Below, in pieces: positions 30,950 to 41,787 of a DNA stretch of 64,000 nucleotides. Numbering within the stretch: the first letter of the stretch is position 1; each line of letters begins with the position of its first letter. Location of the stretch: positions 338,404-402,403 of the forward strand of contig JFNU01000202.1 of the NCBI GenBank assembly GCA_000634515.1, given 5' to 3'. The stretch comes from Prochlorococcus sp. scB245a_520K10. Its GTDB lineage: Bacteria; Cyanobacteriota; Cyanobacteriia; PCC-6307; Cyanobiaceae. The notes under the pieces were generated by a model. It was not told where the DNA came from. It ran no database searches and saw only the letters and a list, made by a program, of their open reading frames with translations. The position numbers and the translations under genes are program-made.

Positions 30950-32199
30950 GAATTGATTTTTAGAAAATCAATAGTATCTTTTAATTTTTCTATAAATATA
31001 TCTATCTCTTCCTTATTAGTCGTGAAATTCATGCTTATTCTTGCCGTTGATTTAATTCCAATATATCTGTGAAGAGGTTGGCAGCAATGATGCCCACTTC
31101 TGATGCAAATTCCTTTTGAATCAAGAATTTCAGCAATATCGTTTGAATGTATATTTTTTATATAAAAGGTGGCAAGTGATGCTCTTTCTGGATCGATCTC
31201 CGGCGATGGGCCTATAATTTCAACGTTTTCTATTTGATTTAATTTTTCAAATAAATATTTAGTAATATTTTTTTCATATTCATGAATTTTATTCAATCCA
31301 ATAGTATTTATATAATTAATTGCTTCTGCTAGACCTATTGCTTCTGCAATAGCTGGAGTTCCAGCTTCAAATTTATGTGGTAGCTCTGCCCAAGTACTTG
31401 TCTCTTCAAAAACATCTTGAATCATTTCGCCACCTCCAAATAGAGGAGGAATTTTTTCTAGGATTTCTTTTCTTGACCATAGAAAACCAATGCCTGTAGG
31501 ACCGCAAAGTTTATGTCCAGATCCCGCTAAAAAATCTATATCAAGATCACTTACATCCAGTTTTTGATGCGCCAAACTTTGACATGCGTCTATTAATACT
31601 AAAGATCCTTTTTGTTTAGCTAATTTTGTGATCTCTTTGATTGGATTACAGCAACCTAGAGTATTACTAACATGTACGAGGCTAACAAGCTTAGTTCTAG
31701 ATGTTAGTTTTGATTTAAAATCGTCTATATCTAATTTCCCATCTTTATCTATACCTATAAATTTTAATTTGCATTTATTTTTTGCTGCAACCATTTGCCA
31801 TGGAACAATATTGCTATGATGCTCCATTATTGATAAGAGAATCTCATCGTTTTCTCTTAATAAAGATTCGCCCCATGATCTAGCTACTAGATTGATTGCT
31901 TCAGTTGCATTTCTTGTGAAAATAATTTCCTTTGCTGTATTCGCTTTTATATATTTGCTAATTAAATATCTTGCATTTTCAAATTCTTCTGTTGCTTTAG
32001 CACTTAATTGATGCGCGCCTCTATGTACATTGGCATTAAAGTTTCTATAATATTCGTCAATTTTTTTTAAAACTTGTATTGGTTTTTGAGTGGTTGCAGC
32101 ATGGTCTAAATAAATGATTTGCTCATCACTTTTTAAGTTCTTATCCAAAAGAGGAAAGTCTTTCTTAGTTATTTCAGGAAAATTTTGAATCGTTTCCAT
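30946..32199 (-). CDS. sufS: Cysteine desulfurase SufS
   Basis: 417 aa; YLDHAATTQKP, HHSNIVPWQ, GSGHKLCGPTGIGFLW, RSGHHCCQPLH. Confidence 0.96.
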   Translation of the reverse strand: METIQNFPEITKKDFPLLDKNLKSDEQIIYLDHAATTQKPIQVLKKIDEYYRNFNANVHRGAHQLSAKATEEFENARYLISKYIKANTAKEIIFTRNATEAINLVARSWGESLLRENDEILLSIMEHHSNIVPWQMVAAKNKCKLKFIGIDKDGKLDIDDFKSKLTSRTKLVSLVHVSNTLGCCNPIKEITKLAKQKGSLVLIDACQSLAHQKLDVSDLDIDFLAGSGHKLCGPTGIGFLWSRKEILEKIPPLFGGGEMIQDVFEETSTWAELPHKFEAGTPAIAEAIGLAEAINYINTIGLNKIHEYEKNITKYLFEKLNQIENVEIIGPSPEIDPERASLATFYIKNIHSNDIAEILDSKGICIRSGHHCCQPLHRYIGIKSTARISMNFTTNKEEIDIFIEKLKDTIDFLKINS

Positions 32200-33416
32200 T
32201 AATTCTCATTTAAAAGTTTATCAAGCAAATCCCATCTATCTTTTGAAACGGGAATAAATGAAATTATTTCTTGAAAGTAAGAACTTAATTGTAGTTTACT
32301 TGCTTCTGGTAATGTGATACCTCTTGTTCGCATATAAAAAAGTTCCTCTTCATTAAGTTGCGAAATTGTAGCTCCATGTTTGCATTTGACATCATCAGCA
32401 ATTATTTCTAATTGAGGTTTGGTATCTATTTGTGCGAGATTTGATAAAAGTAAATTTCTACTTAATTGGGAAGCATCAGTTTTTTGGGCAATTTTCGGAA
32501 CTATTATTGAACCTTCAAATATTGCATGTGATTTATCGTCAGCAAGTGATTTGTTGATTTGATCTAGAAATCCATTAGGACCATTAAAGTCTATTTTTGT
32601 ATAAGTAGAAATTTGTTCATCTTTTTTGGTTATTTGCATACCTTTGATATTGGTTTTAGCGTTTCCTGCGGATTGTTTTATACTAATTTCAAATCTTGCA
32701 TAATTGAATTTGAAATGTAAGGAACCTAAGTTGTATTCACTATTTTTTTGTTGAATTACATTGAGAGAATTTAGTAAATTTGATCTGTTTTCACCGTAAG
32801 AAACAACACCATGATTTACAGAACTATTTTCTTCTAATAAAAAAAACGTTGACTGAGATAATGAGGAGTTTTCTTTTCCAAGATTTACCTGTAATAATTC
32901 AATAGCGCAGTTCTTTTCCAAAAATATTACGAGGGTTTTTGCGTTTAAAGAATTACTTGATGCATGACTAAAAATTTCAATAGGAGGGATTTTTGATCCA
33001 TTTATTTTTAATCCCAAGAAATTCTTTGTAGAACTTAAAGACAGATTTAGTAGGTCACTCCAATTTTCGTTTTGATCAAAACAAGCTATCTGTTGTTTGA
33101 TATATTTATTTAATTCATCCTCACTTAATTGCTGTATTGAATAATTTTCATTTATTAATTTAATTTGGCAATTCTCACCAATTATTAATCGGATAGCATT
33201 CTGAGAATTTTCTGGAAAGGGTATATTATATTTTGGATTTTTTTCATTAATAGAGTAGTTTAAACAGTTTGAAAATTTTGATTTATTCGAAAGTCTCCAT
33301 AATTCACTTTTAGGATTGGGGAGGGGACTTGATTTTAATTTATTAAGACAGATTTTTTGTATTTCTGTTTGTTTGTCAATTAATTTATTAGTTTTTATTT
33401 TTTCAATAATTTCCAT
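32199..33416 (-). CDS. sufD: Fe-S cluster assembly protein SufD
   Basis: 405 aa; DDVKCKHGATISQLNEEELFYMRTRGI; position in suf operon. Confidence 0.94.
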   Translation of the reverse strand: MEIIEKIKTNKLIDKQTEIQKICLNKLKSSPLPNPKSELWRLSNKSKFSNCLNYSINEKNPKYNIPFPENSQNAIRLIIGENCQIKLINENYSIQQLSEDELNKYIKQQIACFDQNENWSDLLNLSLSSTKNFLGLKINGSKIPPIEIFSHASSNSLNAKTLVIFLEKNCAIELLQVNLGKENSSLSQSTFFLLEENSSVNHGVVSYGENRSNLLNSLNVIQQKNSEYNLGSLHFKFNYARFEISIKQSAGNAKTNIKGMQITKKDEQISTYTKIDFNGPNGFLDQINKSLADDKSHAIFEGSIIVPKIAQKTDASQLSRNLLLSNLAQIDTKPQLEIIADDVKCKHGATISQLNEEELFYMRTRGITLPEASKLQLSSYFQEIISFIPVSKDRWDLLDKLLNEN

Positions 33417-33420
33417 TTTT

Positions 33421-34206
33421 TTAAGTCTCTTTTACAAAGTTATCAGTCCATTCATAACCTTTTTTTTCAAGCTCTAAAGCAAGATCACTGCCACCAGTTT
33501 TTATGATTTGTCCGTCTGCCATAACGTGGACATAATTTGGTTCAATTTCATCAAGTAATCTTTGGTAATGAGTAATTAATATAATTCCAGTTTGTGCATT
33601 AGATATTTTTTTTATTCCTGATGCGACTATTCTAAGAGCATCAATATCTAGTCCAGAATCGGTCTCATCTAATATTGCTATCTTGGGCTCAAGTAAGGCC
33701 ATTTGCAGAATTTCATTTCTTTTCTTTTCACCTCCAGAAAATCCTTGATTTACACTCCTTGATAGGAATCCCTGATCCATTTTCACAAGTTCTAACTTTT
33801 CTTTTACTAATTCCTCAAAATCAAAAGTATCCAATTCTTCTTTATTCAGGAATTTTCTTCTAGCATTCGTTGAAACTCTTAGAAACTCAAGATTACTAAC
33901 GCCTGGAATTTCTATTGGATATTGGAAACCAAGGAAAATTCCTGATTGAGATCTTTCTTCAGGTTCTAAAGAGTTGATATTTTCACCTGAAAATTTTATG
34001 TCGCCATTTGTAATATTATACGAAGGGTGTCCTGCAATGATTTTCGAAAGAGTACTTTTGCCACATCCATTTCTTCCCATAATGGCATGGATTTCTCCAG
34101 GATAGACAGTTAGTGAAACCCCCTTCAAAATTGGAAGATTATCAGTAGATGCAAAGAGATCTTCAATTTCTAAGATTGGATCTGATTCTTTCATTTTACT
34201 TTGCAT
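33421..34206 (-). CDS. sufC: Fe-S cluster assembly ATPase SufC
   Basis: 261 aa; [40 protein letters not shown]. Confidence 0.97.
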   Translation of the reverse strand: MQSKMKESDPILEIEDLFASTDNLPILKGVSLTVYPGEIHAIMGRNGCGKSTLSKIIAGHPSYNITNGDIKFSGENINSLEPEERSQSGIFLGFQYPIEIPGVSNLEFLRVSTNARRKFLNKEELDTFDFEELVKEKLELVKMDQGFLSRSVNQGFSGGEKKRNEILQMALLEPKIAILDETDSGLDIDALRIVASGIKKISNAQTGIILITHYQRLLDEIEPNYVHVMADGQIIKTGGSDLALELEKKGYEWTDNFVKET

Positions 34207-34227
34207 ATCAGTTTAGAAATTGATTAA

Positions 34228-35670
34228 TTAACCTACTGATCCTTCGAGTTTAAGTGCTAGTAACTTATCAGCTTCAGCAGCAAATTCCATAGGTAATTGA
34301 TTAAATACATCTCTGCAGAAACCACTGACCATCATAGAAACAGCCTCCTCAAATTCTATACCTCTGCTTTGGAGATAAAAAAGTTGATCTTCCGAGATTC
34401 TACATGTGCTTGCTTCATGCTCAATTTCAGAATTCGATTGTTGAGATTTGATATAGGGGAATGTATTCGCAGAAGCTTGATCCCCTATTAACATTGAATC
34501 ACATTGACTGTAATTTCTTGATCCTGCAGCTTTTCTTCCCATTTTGACAAGGCCTCTATAGCTATTGATTGAATTACCTGCACTTATCCCTTTGCTAACA
34601 ATAGTTGATTTGGTTTTGGGGCCAATATGGATCATTTTTGTGCCAGTATCTGCTTGCTGAAGATTATTGGTGAGTGCTACTGAATAAAATTCCCCTATAG
34701 ATTCCTCCCCTAAAAGGAGACAGCTAGGATATTTCCATGTAATTGAAGACCCTGTTTCAACTTGAGACCAACTAATTTTACTTCTCTTACCTAAACATTT
34801 TCCTCTCTTAGTGACAAAATTGAAAATTCCGCCAACACCTTCTTCATCACCAGCATACCAATTTTGCACAGTTGAGTATTTTATTGAGGCATCGTCTAGG
34901 GCTATGAGTTCCACAACTGCGGCATGTAAGGTATTCGTATCAAACATTGGTGCTGTACAGCCTTCTAGATAACTTACCGAACTTGATTCTTCAGCAATGA
35001 TTAGTGTTCTCTCGAATTGTCCAGTATCTCCACTATTAATTCTGAAGTAGGAAGATAGGTCCATAGGACATGTAACACCTTTTGGGATGTAAACAAAAGA
35101 ACCATCACTAAAAACAGCAGAATTTAGTGCTGCAAAATAATTATCGCTAGCAGGAACTACTGTACCTAAATATTTCTCAATTAAATCTGAGTGATTTTTT
35201 ACTGCTTCACTGATTGAGCAAAATATAACTCCATGTTTAGCCAGTTCATCTCTAAATGTTGTAGCTATAGAAACACTATCAAAAACTGCATCTACTGCTA
35301 CATTTGTGAGTTTTTTCTGCTCAGTAAGGGGTATTCCCAATTTGTCGAAAGTCTCAAGAAGTTTGGGATCAACTTCATCTAAACTAGAAATTTTCTCTTT
35401 TTGTTTGGGAGCAGAATAATAAATAATATCTTGATAATCGATTTGTTTGTATCCTAATCCTGCCCAATCAGGTTCATCCATCTTTTGCCATTTTTTAAAA
35501 GCTTTTAATCTAAAATCGAGGAGATATTGTGGCTCTTCTTTTTTTTCCGAAATAAGTCTAATTATATCTTCATTCAAACCCTTTGAAATTTTTTCAGTTT
35601 CAATATCCGTAACGAAACCATACTTGTAAGGCTTCTTTACTACATCTTTAACTAAATTTTCGTTAACCAT
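34228..35670 (-). CDS. sufB: Fe-S cluster assembly protein SufB
   Basis: [47 protein letters not shown]. Start at MVNENL (35670) fits better than 35730. Confidence 0.96.
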   Translation of the reverse strand: MVNENLVKDVVKKPYKYGFVTDIETEKISKGLNEDIIRLISEKKEEPQYLLDFRLKAFKKWQKMDEPDWAGLGYKQIDYQDIIYYSAPKQKEKISSLDEVDPKLLETFDKLGIPLTEQKKLTNVAVDAVFDSVSIATTFRDELAKHGVIFCSISEAVKNHSDLIEKYLGTVVPASDNYFAALNSAVFSDGSFVYIPKGVTCPMDLSSYFRINSGDTGQFERTLIIAEESSSVSYLEGCTAPMFDTNTLHAAVVELIALDDASIKYSTVQNWYAGDEEGVGGIFNFVTKRGKCLGKRSKISWSQVETGSSITWKYPSCLLLGEESIGEFYSVALTNNLQQADTGTKMIHIGPKTKSTIVSKGISAGNSINSYRGLVKMGRKAAGSRNYSQCDSMLIGDQASANTFPYIKSQQSNSEIEHEASTCRISEDQLFYLQSRGIEFEEAVSMMVSGFCRDVFNQLPMEFAAEADKLLALKLEGSVG

Positions 35671-35766
35671 GTTTTCCAAAAATAACCCATTACAATTAGC
35701 TGTATATACTTTAACGAAAGATACCCCCAATATTGAGTTTTTTTCTTTTATTAAAATTAAAAATTA

Positions 35767-36120
35767 ATGTCTAATAATCTTGATCCCTTGTCAAACCCTT
35801 TAAACATTCAAACAATTAAGGAAATTGATAATCTAGACTTACCAATAATGCATAAACATCATGTAAGAATACTTGCTCATTGCCTCGAGATTTTAAAAAT
35901 TATTAATATAGATAATAGTTTTGAATATCAAAATAAAAATCCCTTGAGAGAATGGTGTGATAATCAATCCAAAAAATTTGATGATAAAAAATTTAGTGAT
36001 CTTTTCTATTATCAATTAGAATCTACTTCAAAAAAATTAAGCACTTTTTCAAAAAAAATAGGTAAAAATATTAATGATTTAAAGATTGATGATCTAGTAC
36101 TTCTAGTTGAACAAAGCTAG
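35767..36120 (+). CDS. Conserved hypothetical protein divergent from sufB
   Basis: 117 aa ATG ORF, helical; no SufR-like HTH/Cys pattern seen. Confidence 0.65.
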   Translation: MSNNLDPLSNPLNIQTIKEIDNLDLPIMHKHHVRILAHCLEILKIINIDNSFEYQNKNPLREWCDNQSKKFDDKKFSDLFYYQLESTSKKLSTFSKKIGKNINDLKIDDLVLLVEQS

Positions 36121-36389
36121 AGAACCTTCAAAATGATCCCGAAGAAAAAATATATTTTTGTTGAGTCGTTAACAAATTCAGGTAATAAAATTTAAAAAAA
36201 AAGAAAATTAATTTACATTTAAAAAAAACCTGAAAATTAATTAATTGTATTGATACCAATTGTTTTGACGATAAATGTTTATTTTGAGAATTTTTTAGTA
36301 GTCAGAGGATCCTGACGACAGGGCAAAAAGACACACAATTTACAAAAAAAAAGAACATACTGATCCCAAACAAAAACGGAGATTTTAAA

Positions 36390-37490
36390 GTGCCTGAAGG
36401 GATCATGAATAAAGATCAGTTACTCTCACTTACCCTCAGACAATTACGTCAAGAAGCAAGTAAATTATCAGTACCGCTTTACAGTCGTAAAACAAAGGCT
36501 GTATTAGTTGACTTAATACTTAAATACCAAGAAAAATCTTCTCAGAAAATAAATATCAGTTCACCAGAGCCAAAATTCGAAGAAACTATTGAGTCCAATA
36601 CTCCATATATCAGTGAAGAAGTCAAAACAAAAGTAGTATTCCTACCTCGAGATCCAGATTGGGCTTATGTTTTCTGGCAAATTTCTGACGCTGATCGTGA
36701 AAAAGCACAATCCTTGGGTGCGAATAAATTATGTTTAAGATTATTCGATGCATCTGGTTCTGAAGGAACCAACTTTAATCAAGGAACACTTAGAGAGATC
36801 GCTGTTGATAGTTATAGTACTGAGTGGTACTTACCTATCCCACTTGCAGATAGGGACTATAAAGTCGAATTAGGTTACAAATACGGTTTTAACTGGATGT
36901 CATTGGCATTCTCTTCGGTAAGTCATGTACCTGGGTCCCATCCCTCTGAACAAATTCTAGATAAATTTGTACCTTTTAATTTGGATTCTACCTCTGAGTC
37001 AATCCCAGATATATCAAATTCTGATTACTCAGAACAAAATGGTATACATGAAAGGTTATATCAAGCAGCAACTAACATTCCTCTTAGAAGAAAAGTTGGT
37101 TCTGAAGAATTTATGGAAAACGTAAATTCAACAAACCTGAATGATAATCTTACAGATTCAGGGGTTGGTAAATGGTCATCAGGTTTAAACGATTCTGGAA
37201 GTGGAATTGTTAAAAATCGATCTTTTTGGTTAGTTGCTGATGCTGAATTAATTGTTTACGGAGCTACAGAACCTTCTGCAAAACTGACAATAGGTGGAGA
37301 AGAGGTACCTCTTGCAGCTGATGGTACTTTTAAAATTCAAGTTCCATTTAGAGACGGGACTCAAAAATATGATATTAAAGCTGTTGATGTATCTGGTAAG
37401 CAAGAAAAAAGTATATCAATGAAATTCGAAAGAACTACACCACTTGACGATACTAATGAAAAAGATAATGCTGAGACAGAATGGTTTTAA
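36390..37490 (+). CDS. DUF4912 protein with N-terminal Rho_N/SAP-like segment
   Basis: 366 aa; LLSLTLRQLRQEASKLSVPLYSRKTKAVLVDLILKYQ then VVFLPRDPDWAYVFWQISDADRE (DUF4912-like). GTG start or ATG at MNKDQLL. Confidence 0.8.
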   Translation: MPEGIMNKDQLLSLTLRQLRQEASKLSVPLYSRKTKAVLVDLILKYQEKSSQKINISSPEPKFEETIESNTPYISEEVKTKVVFLPRDPDWAYVFWQISDADREKAQSLGANKLCLRLFDASGSEGTNFNQGTLREIAVDSYSTEWYLPIPLADRDYKVELGYKYGFNWMSLAFSSVSHVPGSHPSEQILDKFVPFNLDSTSESIPDISNSDYSEQNGIHERLYQAATNIPLRRKVGSEEFMENVNSTNLNDNLTDSGVGKWSSGLNDSGSGIVKNRSFWLVADAELIVYGATEPSAKLTIGGEEVPLAADGTFKIQVPFRDGTQKYDIKAVDVSGKQEKSISMKFERTTPLDDTNEKDNAETEWF

Positions 37491-37503
37491 TTAAATTCAA
37501 TTA

Positions 37504-37674
37504 ATGCTGAAAAAAATTATAGCTTTTACTCCCTTGTTTGGAGCATTAACTTTCCCCCTAATTGTTCCCATTACAATTTCTAAATTTGGTGTTAATTATG
37601 GAATTCTTAGTGCATTATTAATTTCTTCATTATGGTTTATCGCTATGTTAAGAACTTCCGAAATGCCTCATTAA
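37504..37674 (+). CDS. Small membrane protein (56 aa)
   Basis: MLKKIIAFTPLFGALTFPLIVPITISKFGVNYGILSALLISSLWFIAMLRTSEMPH*; two hydrophobic segments; below track cutoff. Confidence 0.65.
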   Translation: MLKKIIAFTPLFGALTFPLIVPITISKFGVNYGILSALLISSLWFIAMLRTSEMPH

Positions 37675-37706
37675 TTTAGTTAGATTTTTGGAAGTTTCTT
37701 GAAAAT

Positions 37707-39344
37707 ATGAACCAATTTAATGTAATTAATATAAATTCTCCTTTTTTAGATCAAAAACCAGGAACTTCTGGTTTAAGAAAAAGTACTTTAAAGTTTCAGG
37801 AAGAACATTATCTAGAAATTTTTATTGAAGCAATCTTGCAATCATTGGAAGATTTAAAAGGTTCAACATTAGTAGTTGGTGGTGATGGCAGATATGGCAA
37901 TATTGAAGCAATAGAAAAAATTGTCCAAATATGCATTGCTCATAAAGTTCAAAAGATTATTGTTCCAAAATACGGTTTATTATCTACACCTGCTACATCA
38001 CATTTAATTAGAAAAGAAAATGCTATTGGTGGAATTATTCTTTCTGCAAGTCATAATCCTGGTGGGATTGATGGCGACTTTGGAGTGAAATTAAATATCT
38101 CTAATGGTGGCCCAGCTCCTGAGAAAATTACTAATAAGATTTTCAAGGCTTCACAATTACTAACTAGTTATAAAATTTGTAAAATCCAATTACCTGATTT
38201 TAGTGAATATGGAACTTATTCTTACGGTGAAACTACCTTAGAAATTATTGATGGATTAAAAGATTATTCTAATTTGATGGAGAAAATTTTTGATTTTGAT
38301 CAAATTAGTGATTTTTTAAAAAAAGACTTCTCATTAATCTTTGATGCAATGAATGCGGTTACAGGCCCATACGCAAAAAACATTTTTGTTGAAAAAATGG
38401 GTCTTGCACATGATTGTGTCATGAATGGTACCCCTTTAAGAGATTTTGGAGGTTTACATCCTGATCCTAATCTTACTTATGCATCCCATTTAGCTGATTT
38501 GTTATTAAATAAAAAATCTTATAGTTTTGGTGCTGCCTGTGATGGAGATGGAGATAGGAATATGATTTTAGGAAGTGGATGTTTTGTAAATCCTAGTGAC
38601 AGCCTTGCAGTTATCACTGCTAACACCAAATGTGTCCCCGGTTATAAAGATGGTATTACAGGTGTGGCACGATCAATGCCAACAAGCTCAGCGGTTGATA
38701 ATGTTGCTCGAGCATTAAATATACCCTGTTTCGAGACACCTACTGGCTGGAAGTTTTTTGGAAATCTTTTAGACTCAAATTTAATTACTTTATGTGGAGA
38801 AGAAAGTTTTGGAACAGGTAGTAATCATGTGAGAGAGAAAGATGGATTATGGGCAGTTTTGTATTGGCTACAAGTATTAGCTGATAAAAAATGTTCAGTA
38901 AGTGATTTGATGCAGAATCATTGGAAACAATTTGGTAGGAATTATTATTCAAGACATGATTATGAGGCAATTCCTTCAAATATTGCTAATCAAATCTTTG
39001 GTAATCTAACTTCTATGCTAGAAGATTTAAAAGGAACTAGTTTTGCTGGCCATTTAGTTCAAGTTGCAGATAACTTTTCATATTTAGATCCCGTTGATAA
39101 TTCCATAAGTGAAAATCAAGGTTTAAGATTGGTGCTTGATGATAATTCTCGAGTAATTGTGCGTCTTTCTGGAACTGGAACTAAGGGTGCAACATTAAGA
39201 CTTTACTTTGAGAAATTTTTCAGTCCTCAAGAGAATCTTTCGTTAAATCCTCAAGTGGCTTTGAAACCTCTAATAAATGATTTAGATGCTTTATTAAACA
39301 TTTCAAAACTTACTCAAATGGAAACTCCTACAGTAATTACATAG
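37707..39344 (+). CDS. pgm: Phosphoglucomutase (alpha-D-glucose phosphate-specific)
   Basis: 545 aa; LSASHNPGGIDGDFGVK, GDGDRNMI, CGEESFGTGSNHVREKDG, RLSGTGTKGAT. Confidence 0.96.
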   Translation: MNQFNVININSPFLDQKPGTSGLRKSTLKFQEEHYLEIFIEAILQSLEDLKGSTLVVGGDGRYGNIEAIEKIVQICIAHKVQKIIVPKYGLLSTPATSHLIRKENAIGGIILSASHNPGGIDGDFGVKLNISNGGPAPEKITNKIFKASQLLTSYKICKIQLPDFSEYGTYSYGETTLEIIDGLKDYSNLMEKIFDFDQISDFLKKDFSLIFDAMNAVTGPYAKNIFVEKMGLAHDCVMNGTPLRDFGGLHPDPNLTYASHLADLLLNKKSYSFGAACDGDGDRNMILGSGCFVNPSDSLAVITANTKCVPGYKDGITGVARSMPTSSAVDNVARALNIPCFETPTGWKFFGNLLDSNLITLCGEESFGTGSNHVREKDGLWAVLYWLQVLADKKCSVSDLMQNHWKQFGRNYYSRHDYEAIPSNIANQIFGNLTSMLEDLKGTSFAGHLVQVADNFSYLDPVDNSISENQGLRLVLDDNSRVIVRLSGTGTKGATLRLYFEKFFSPQENLSLNPQVALKPLINDLDALLNISKLTQMETPTVIT

Positions 39345-39377
39345 AATTGAAAGTAATGATTTTTCGATTATATTTAT

Positions 39378-40667
39378 ATGCATTCAGAAAATTTATTTAC
39401 TAATTATTCTCAAATAGAAAATAATGCACCTTTGGCAGATAAATTAAGACCAAAGAATTTGGAAGATTTTTTTGGTCAACAATCAATCCTGAATGAGAAT
39501 TCTCTTTTAAGAAGTGCAATATTAAACGATAAGATTAGTAATTTTATTTTTTCTGGCCCTCCCGGTGTTGGAAAAACTACTTTAATTGAAATTATTTCCT
39601 TTAGTACCCGGTCAAAATTAATTAAGTTAAATGCTGTATTATCAAGTGTTAAAGAATTAAGAAATGAAATCGCTAATGCAAAAGATAGATTAATAAATTC
39701 AAAAAGAAAAACAATTTTATTTATCGATGAGGTTCATAGATTTACATCAGTTCAGCAAGATGCTCTATTACCTTCAATAGAAAATGGAACTATAACTTTT
39801 ATTGGTGCGACAACTGAAAACCCTTTTTTTGCTGTTAATAAAGCTCTTGTTAGTAGGTCTCGTATTTTTACATTACTTCCTTTGGCAGAAAATGATTTGC
39901 AGAAAATAATACAAAAAGTCATAACTCACTATTTAAAACAAAAAGATTCAAAAAAGGTTTATCTAACTCAAGAAGCAATAAGTCATTTAATTAAATTTTC
40001 TGGTGGTGATGCAAGAACATTAATCAATGCGCTAGAGATGGCCATAGAAACAACTCCTGAAAATGATGCTGAAGAAATCAACATTAATCTCTCAATAGCA
40101 GAGGATGCAATTCAAAAGAAAAATATTGTTTACGATAAAAATGGTCAAAATCATTACGATGTAATCAGTGCCTTTATCAAGTCCATAAGAGGTTCTGATC
40201 CAGATGCAACTTTATTCTGGCTTGCGAATATGCTGGAGGCTGGTGAAGACCCTAATTTTATTTTTAGAAGACTACTAATATCTGCCAGTGAAGATATTGG
40301 AATAGCGGATCCAAATGCCATAGTAGTTGTACAATCTTGTTGTAATGCTTTTGATAGAGTTGGTTTTCCAGAGGGATTATATTTTTTAACGCAAGCTTCT
40401 TTGTATTTAGCACTGTCTCCAAAAAGTAATAGTGCGAAAAGTATTTTTAAAGCAATTGAAACAATCAAATCTACCAATGCTTTTGATGTTCCAATTCACT
40501 TAAAAAATAACTCTAATAGTTATGTCAACCCTCATAATTATCAAGGCAATTGGGTTCTACAAGAATATCTTCCTAAATTTTTAAGAGGTCTAAAAATATG
40601 GGAACCAAATAGTAATGGATGGGAGAAAACTAAATATGAAGAACTGCTTAGAAAAAAAGAAAACTAA
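39378..40667 (+). CDS. rarA: RarA/MgsA-like AAA+ ATPase (replication-associated recombination protein A)
   Basis: 429 aa; LADKLRPKNLEDFFGQ, SGPPGVGKTTL, FIDEVHRF, GATTENPFF, GGDART. Confidence 0.92.
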   Translation: MHSENLFTNYSQIENNAPLADKLRPKNLEDFFGQQSILNENSLLRSAILNDKISNFIFSGPPGVGKTTLIEIISFSTRSKLIKLNAVLSSVKELRNEIANAKDRLINSKRKTILFIDEVHRFTSVQQDALLPSIENGTITFIGATTENPFFAVNKALVSRSRIFTLLPLAENDLQKIIQKVITHYLKQKDSKKVYLTQEAISHLIKFSGGDARTLINALEMAIETTPENDAEEININLSIAEDAIQKKNIVYDKNGQNHYDVISAFIKSIRGSDPDATLFWLANMLEAGEDPNFIFRRLLISASEDIGIADPNAIVVVQSCCNAFDRVGFPEGLYFLTQASLYLALSPKSNSAKSIFKAIETIKSTNAFDVPIHLKNNSNSYVNPHNYQGNWVLQEYLPKFLRGLKIWEPNSNGWEKTKYEELLRKKEN

Positions 40668-41320
40668 AAATTTTTTGAACAACAAATAATCTCAGAATTA
40701 AAAGAAGTTTTTTCTTCGTAGGCTAAAGCGATAGTCCAATTATGGAAGTTAATCTGTGAATAATTTAAATGTATGTTTTTCTTCTTATGAATTAACTCTT
40801 TTGGCTTTTCAAAAAATTGCCAATGGTTAATGTCTTTGGCTAATTTTCCATGATCCCATTTTATAGCTGCTTCAACAGCACACCATTGGTTTAATATCAT
40901 ATTTTTTGTCAAATAATTATTATGGTTTGATTTATTGGTATGAAAAAAATATTTTTCTGCAAATTTTATGTGGTTAAAATCTCTATCTTTTCTCTCAATA
41001 TCAATCCCTATTTTGCTTTTATGCCAGACTATAGTAATGGCATCTTTACAATGACTTAAACTTATATTTCCCATGCCAGAGGGTAAACTTGGAGGTTCTC
41101 CAGGATTAGCATTAATTGGAATTTCTAGGGGATCTAAATCAAAAAGAGTTGAAAGTGATATTCGTATATAAGCTCTTGTTTCTAAAAAAACTTTTGATCT
41201 TAAATCTGAAAGTTTTTCTGCAGTTTTAATTTCCTCTACCGTTACGACATCTTGTACACCTTTAATCTCATAAAACCAAATTTTTGGTATTTTATATTCA
41301 TACTCATTTAATAATTTCAA
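40664..41320 (-). CDS. 4'-phosphopantetheinyl transferase (Sfp-like)
   Basis: 218 aa; GNISLSHCKDAITIVWHKSKIGIDIERKDR, WCAVEAAIK. Apparent TTG start. Confidence 0.85.
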   Translation of the reverse strand: MKLLNEYEYKIPKIWFYEIKGVQDVVTVEEIKTAEKLSDLRSKVFLETRAYIRISLSTLFDLDPLEIPINANPGEPPSLPSGMGNISLSHCKDAITIVWHKSKIGIDIERKDRDFNHIKFAEKYFFHTNKSNHNNYLTKNMILNQWCAVEAAIKWDHGKLAKDINHWQFFEKPKELIHKKKNIHLNYSQINFHNWTIALAYEEKTSFNSEIICCSKNF

Positions 41321-41787
41321 TGGCTCTTAAGGTAGGTGACAAAGCACCAGAATTTAAATTAAAAGATTCTTTTGAGAAGGAAGTGTCTCTTAAAGATTTT
41401 AAAGGTAAAAAAATAATACTATATTTTTATCCCAAAGATAATACTCCAGGATGCACTAAGGAAGCCTGTAATTTTAAAGAAAATTGGGATTTGCTGCAGA
41501 AAAATAATATTGTTGTACTTGGTATTAGTAAAGATAATGCCACTTCTCATCAGAAGTTTACAGAAAAATTTGATTTACCTTTTACTCTTTTAACTGATCC
41601 TGAACCTTTTAAAGTTTCTTCTGATTACGATAGCTATGGACTTAAGAAATTTATGGGAAAAGAATATATGGGAATGATGAGAAATACGTTTTTGATTGAT
41701 ACAAATGGTAAAATCGAAAAAATTTACTTAAAAGTAAAAGCAGCAATAATGGCCGATCATATTATTGCTGATCTTGGATTAAAGTAG
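41320..41787 (+). CDS. bcp: Thioredoxin-dependent peroxiredoxin (Bcp/PrxQ)
   Basis: MALKVGDKAPEFKLKD..., FYPKDNTPGCTKEACNF. Track ORF starts at 41284; ATG at 41320 fits family. Confidence 0.95.
   Translation: MALKVGDKAPEFKLKDSFEKEVSLKDFKGKKIILYFYPKDNTPGCTKEACNFKENWDLLQKNNIVVLGISKDNATSHQKFTEKFDLPFTLLTDPEPFKVSSDYDSYGLKKFMGKEYMGMMRNTFLIDTNGKIEKIYLKVKAAIMADHIIADLGLK

Noticed and set aside
40154-40477. 107-aa antisense ORF within rarA
   Set aside because: Shadow of a conserved AAA+ ATPase.
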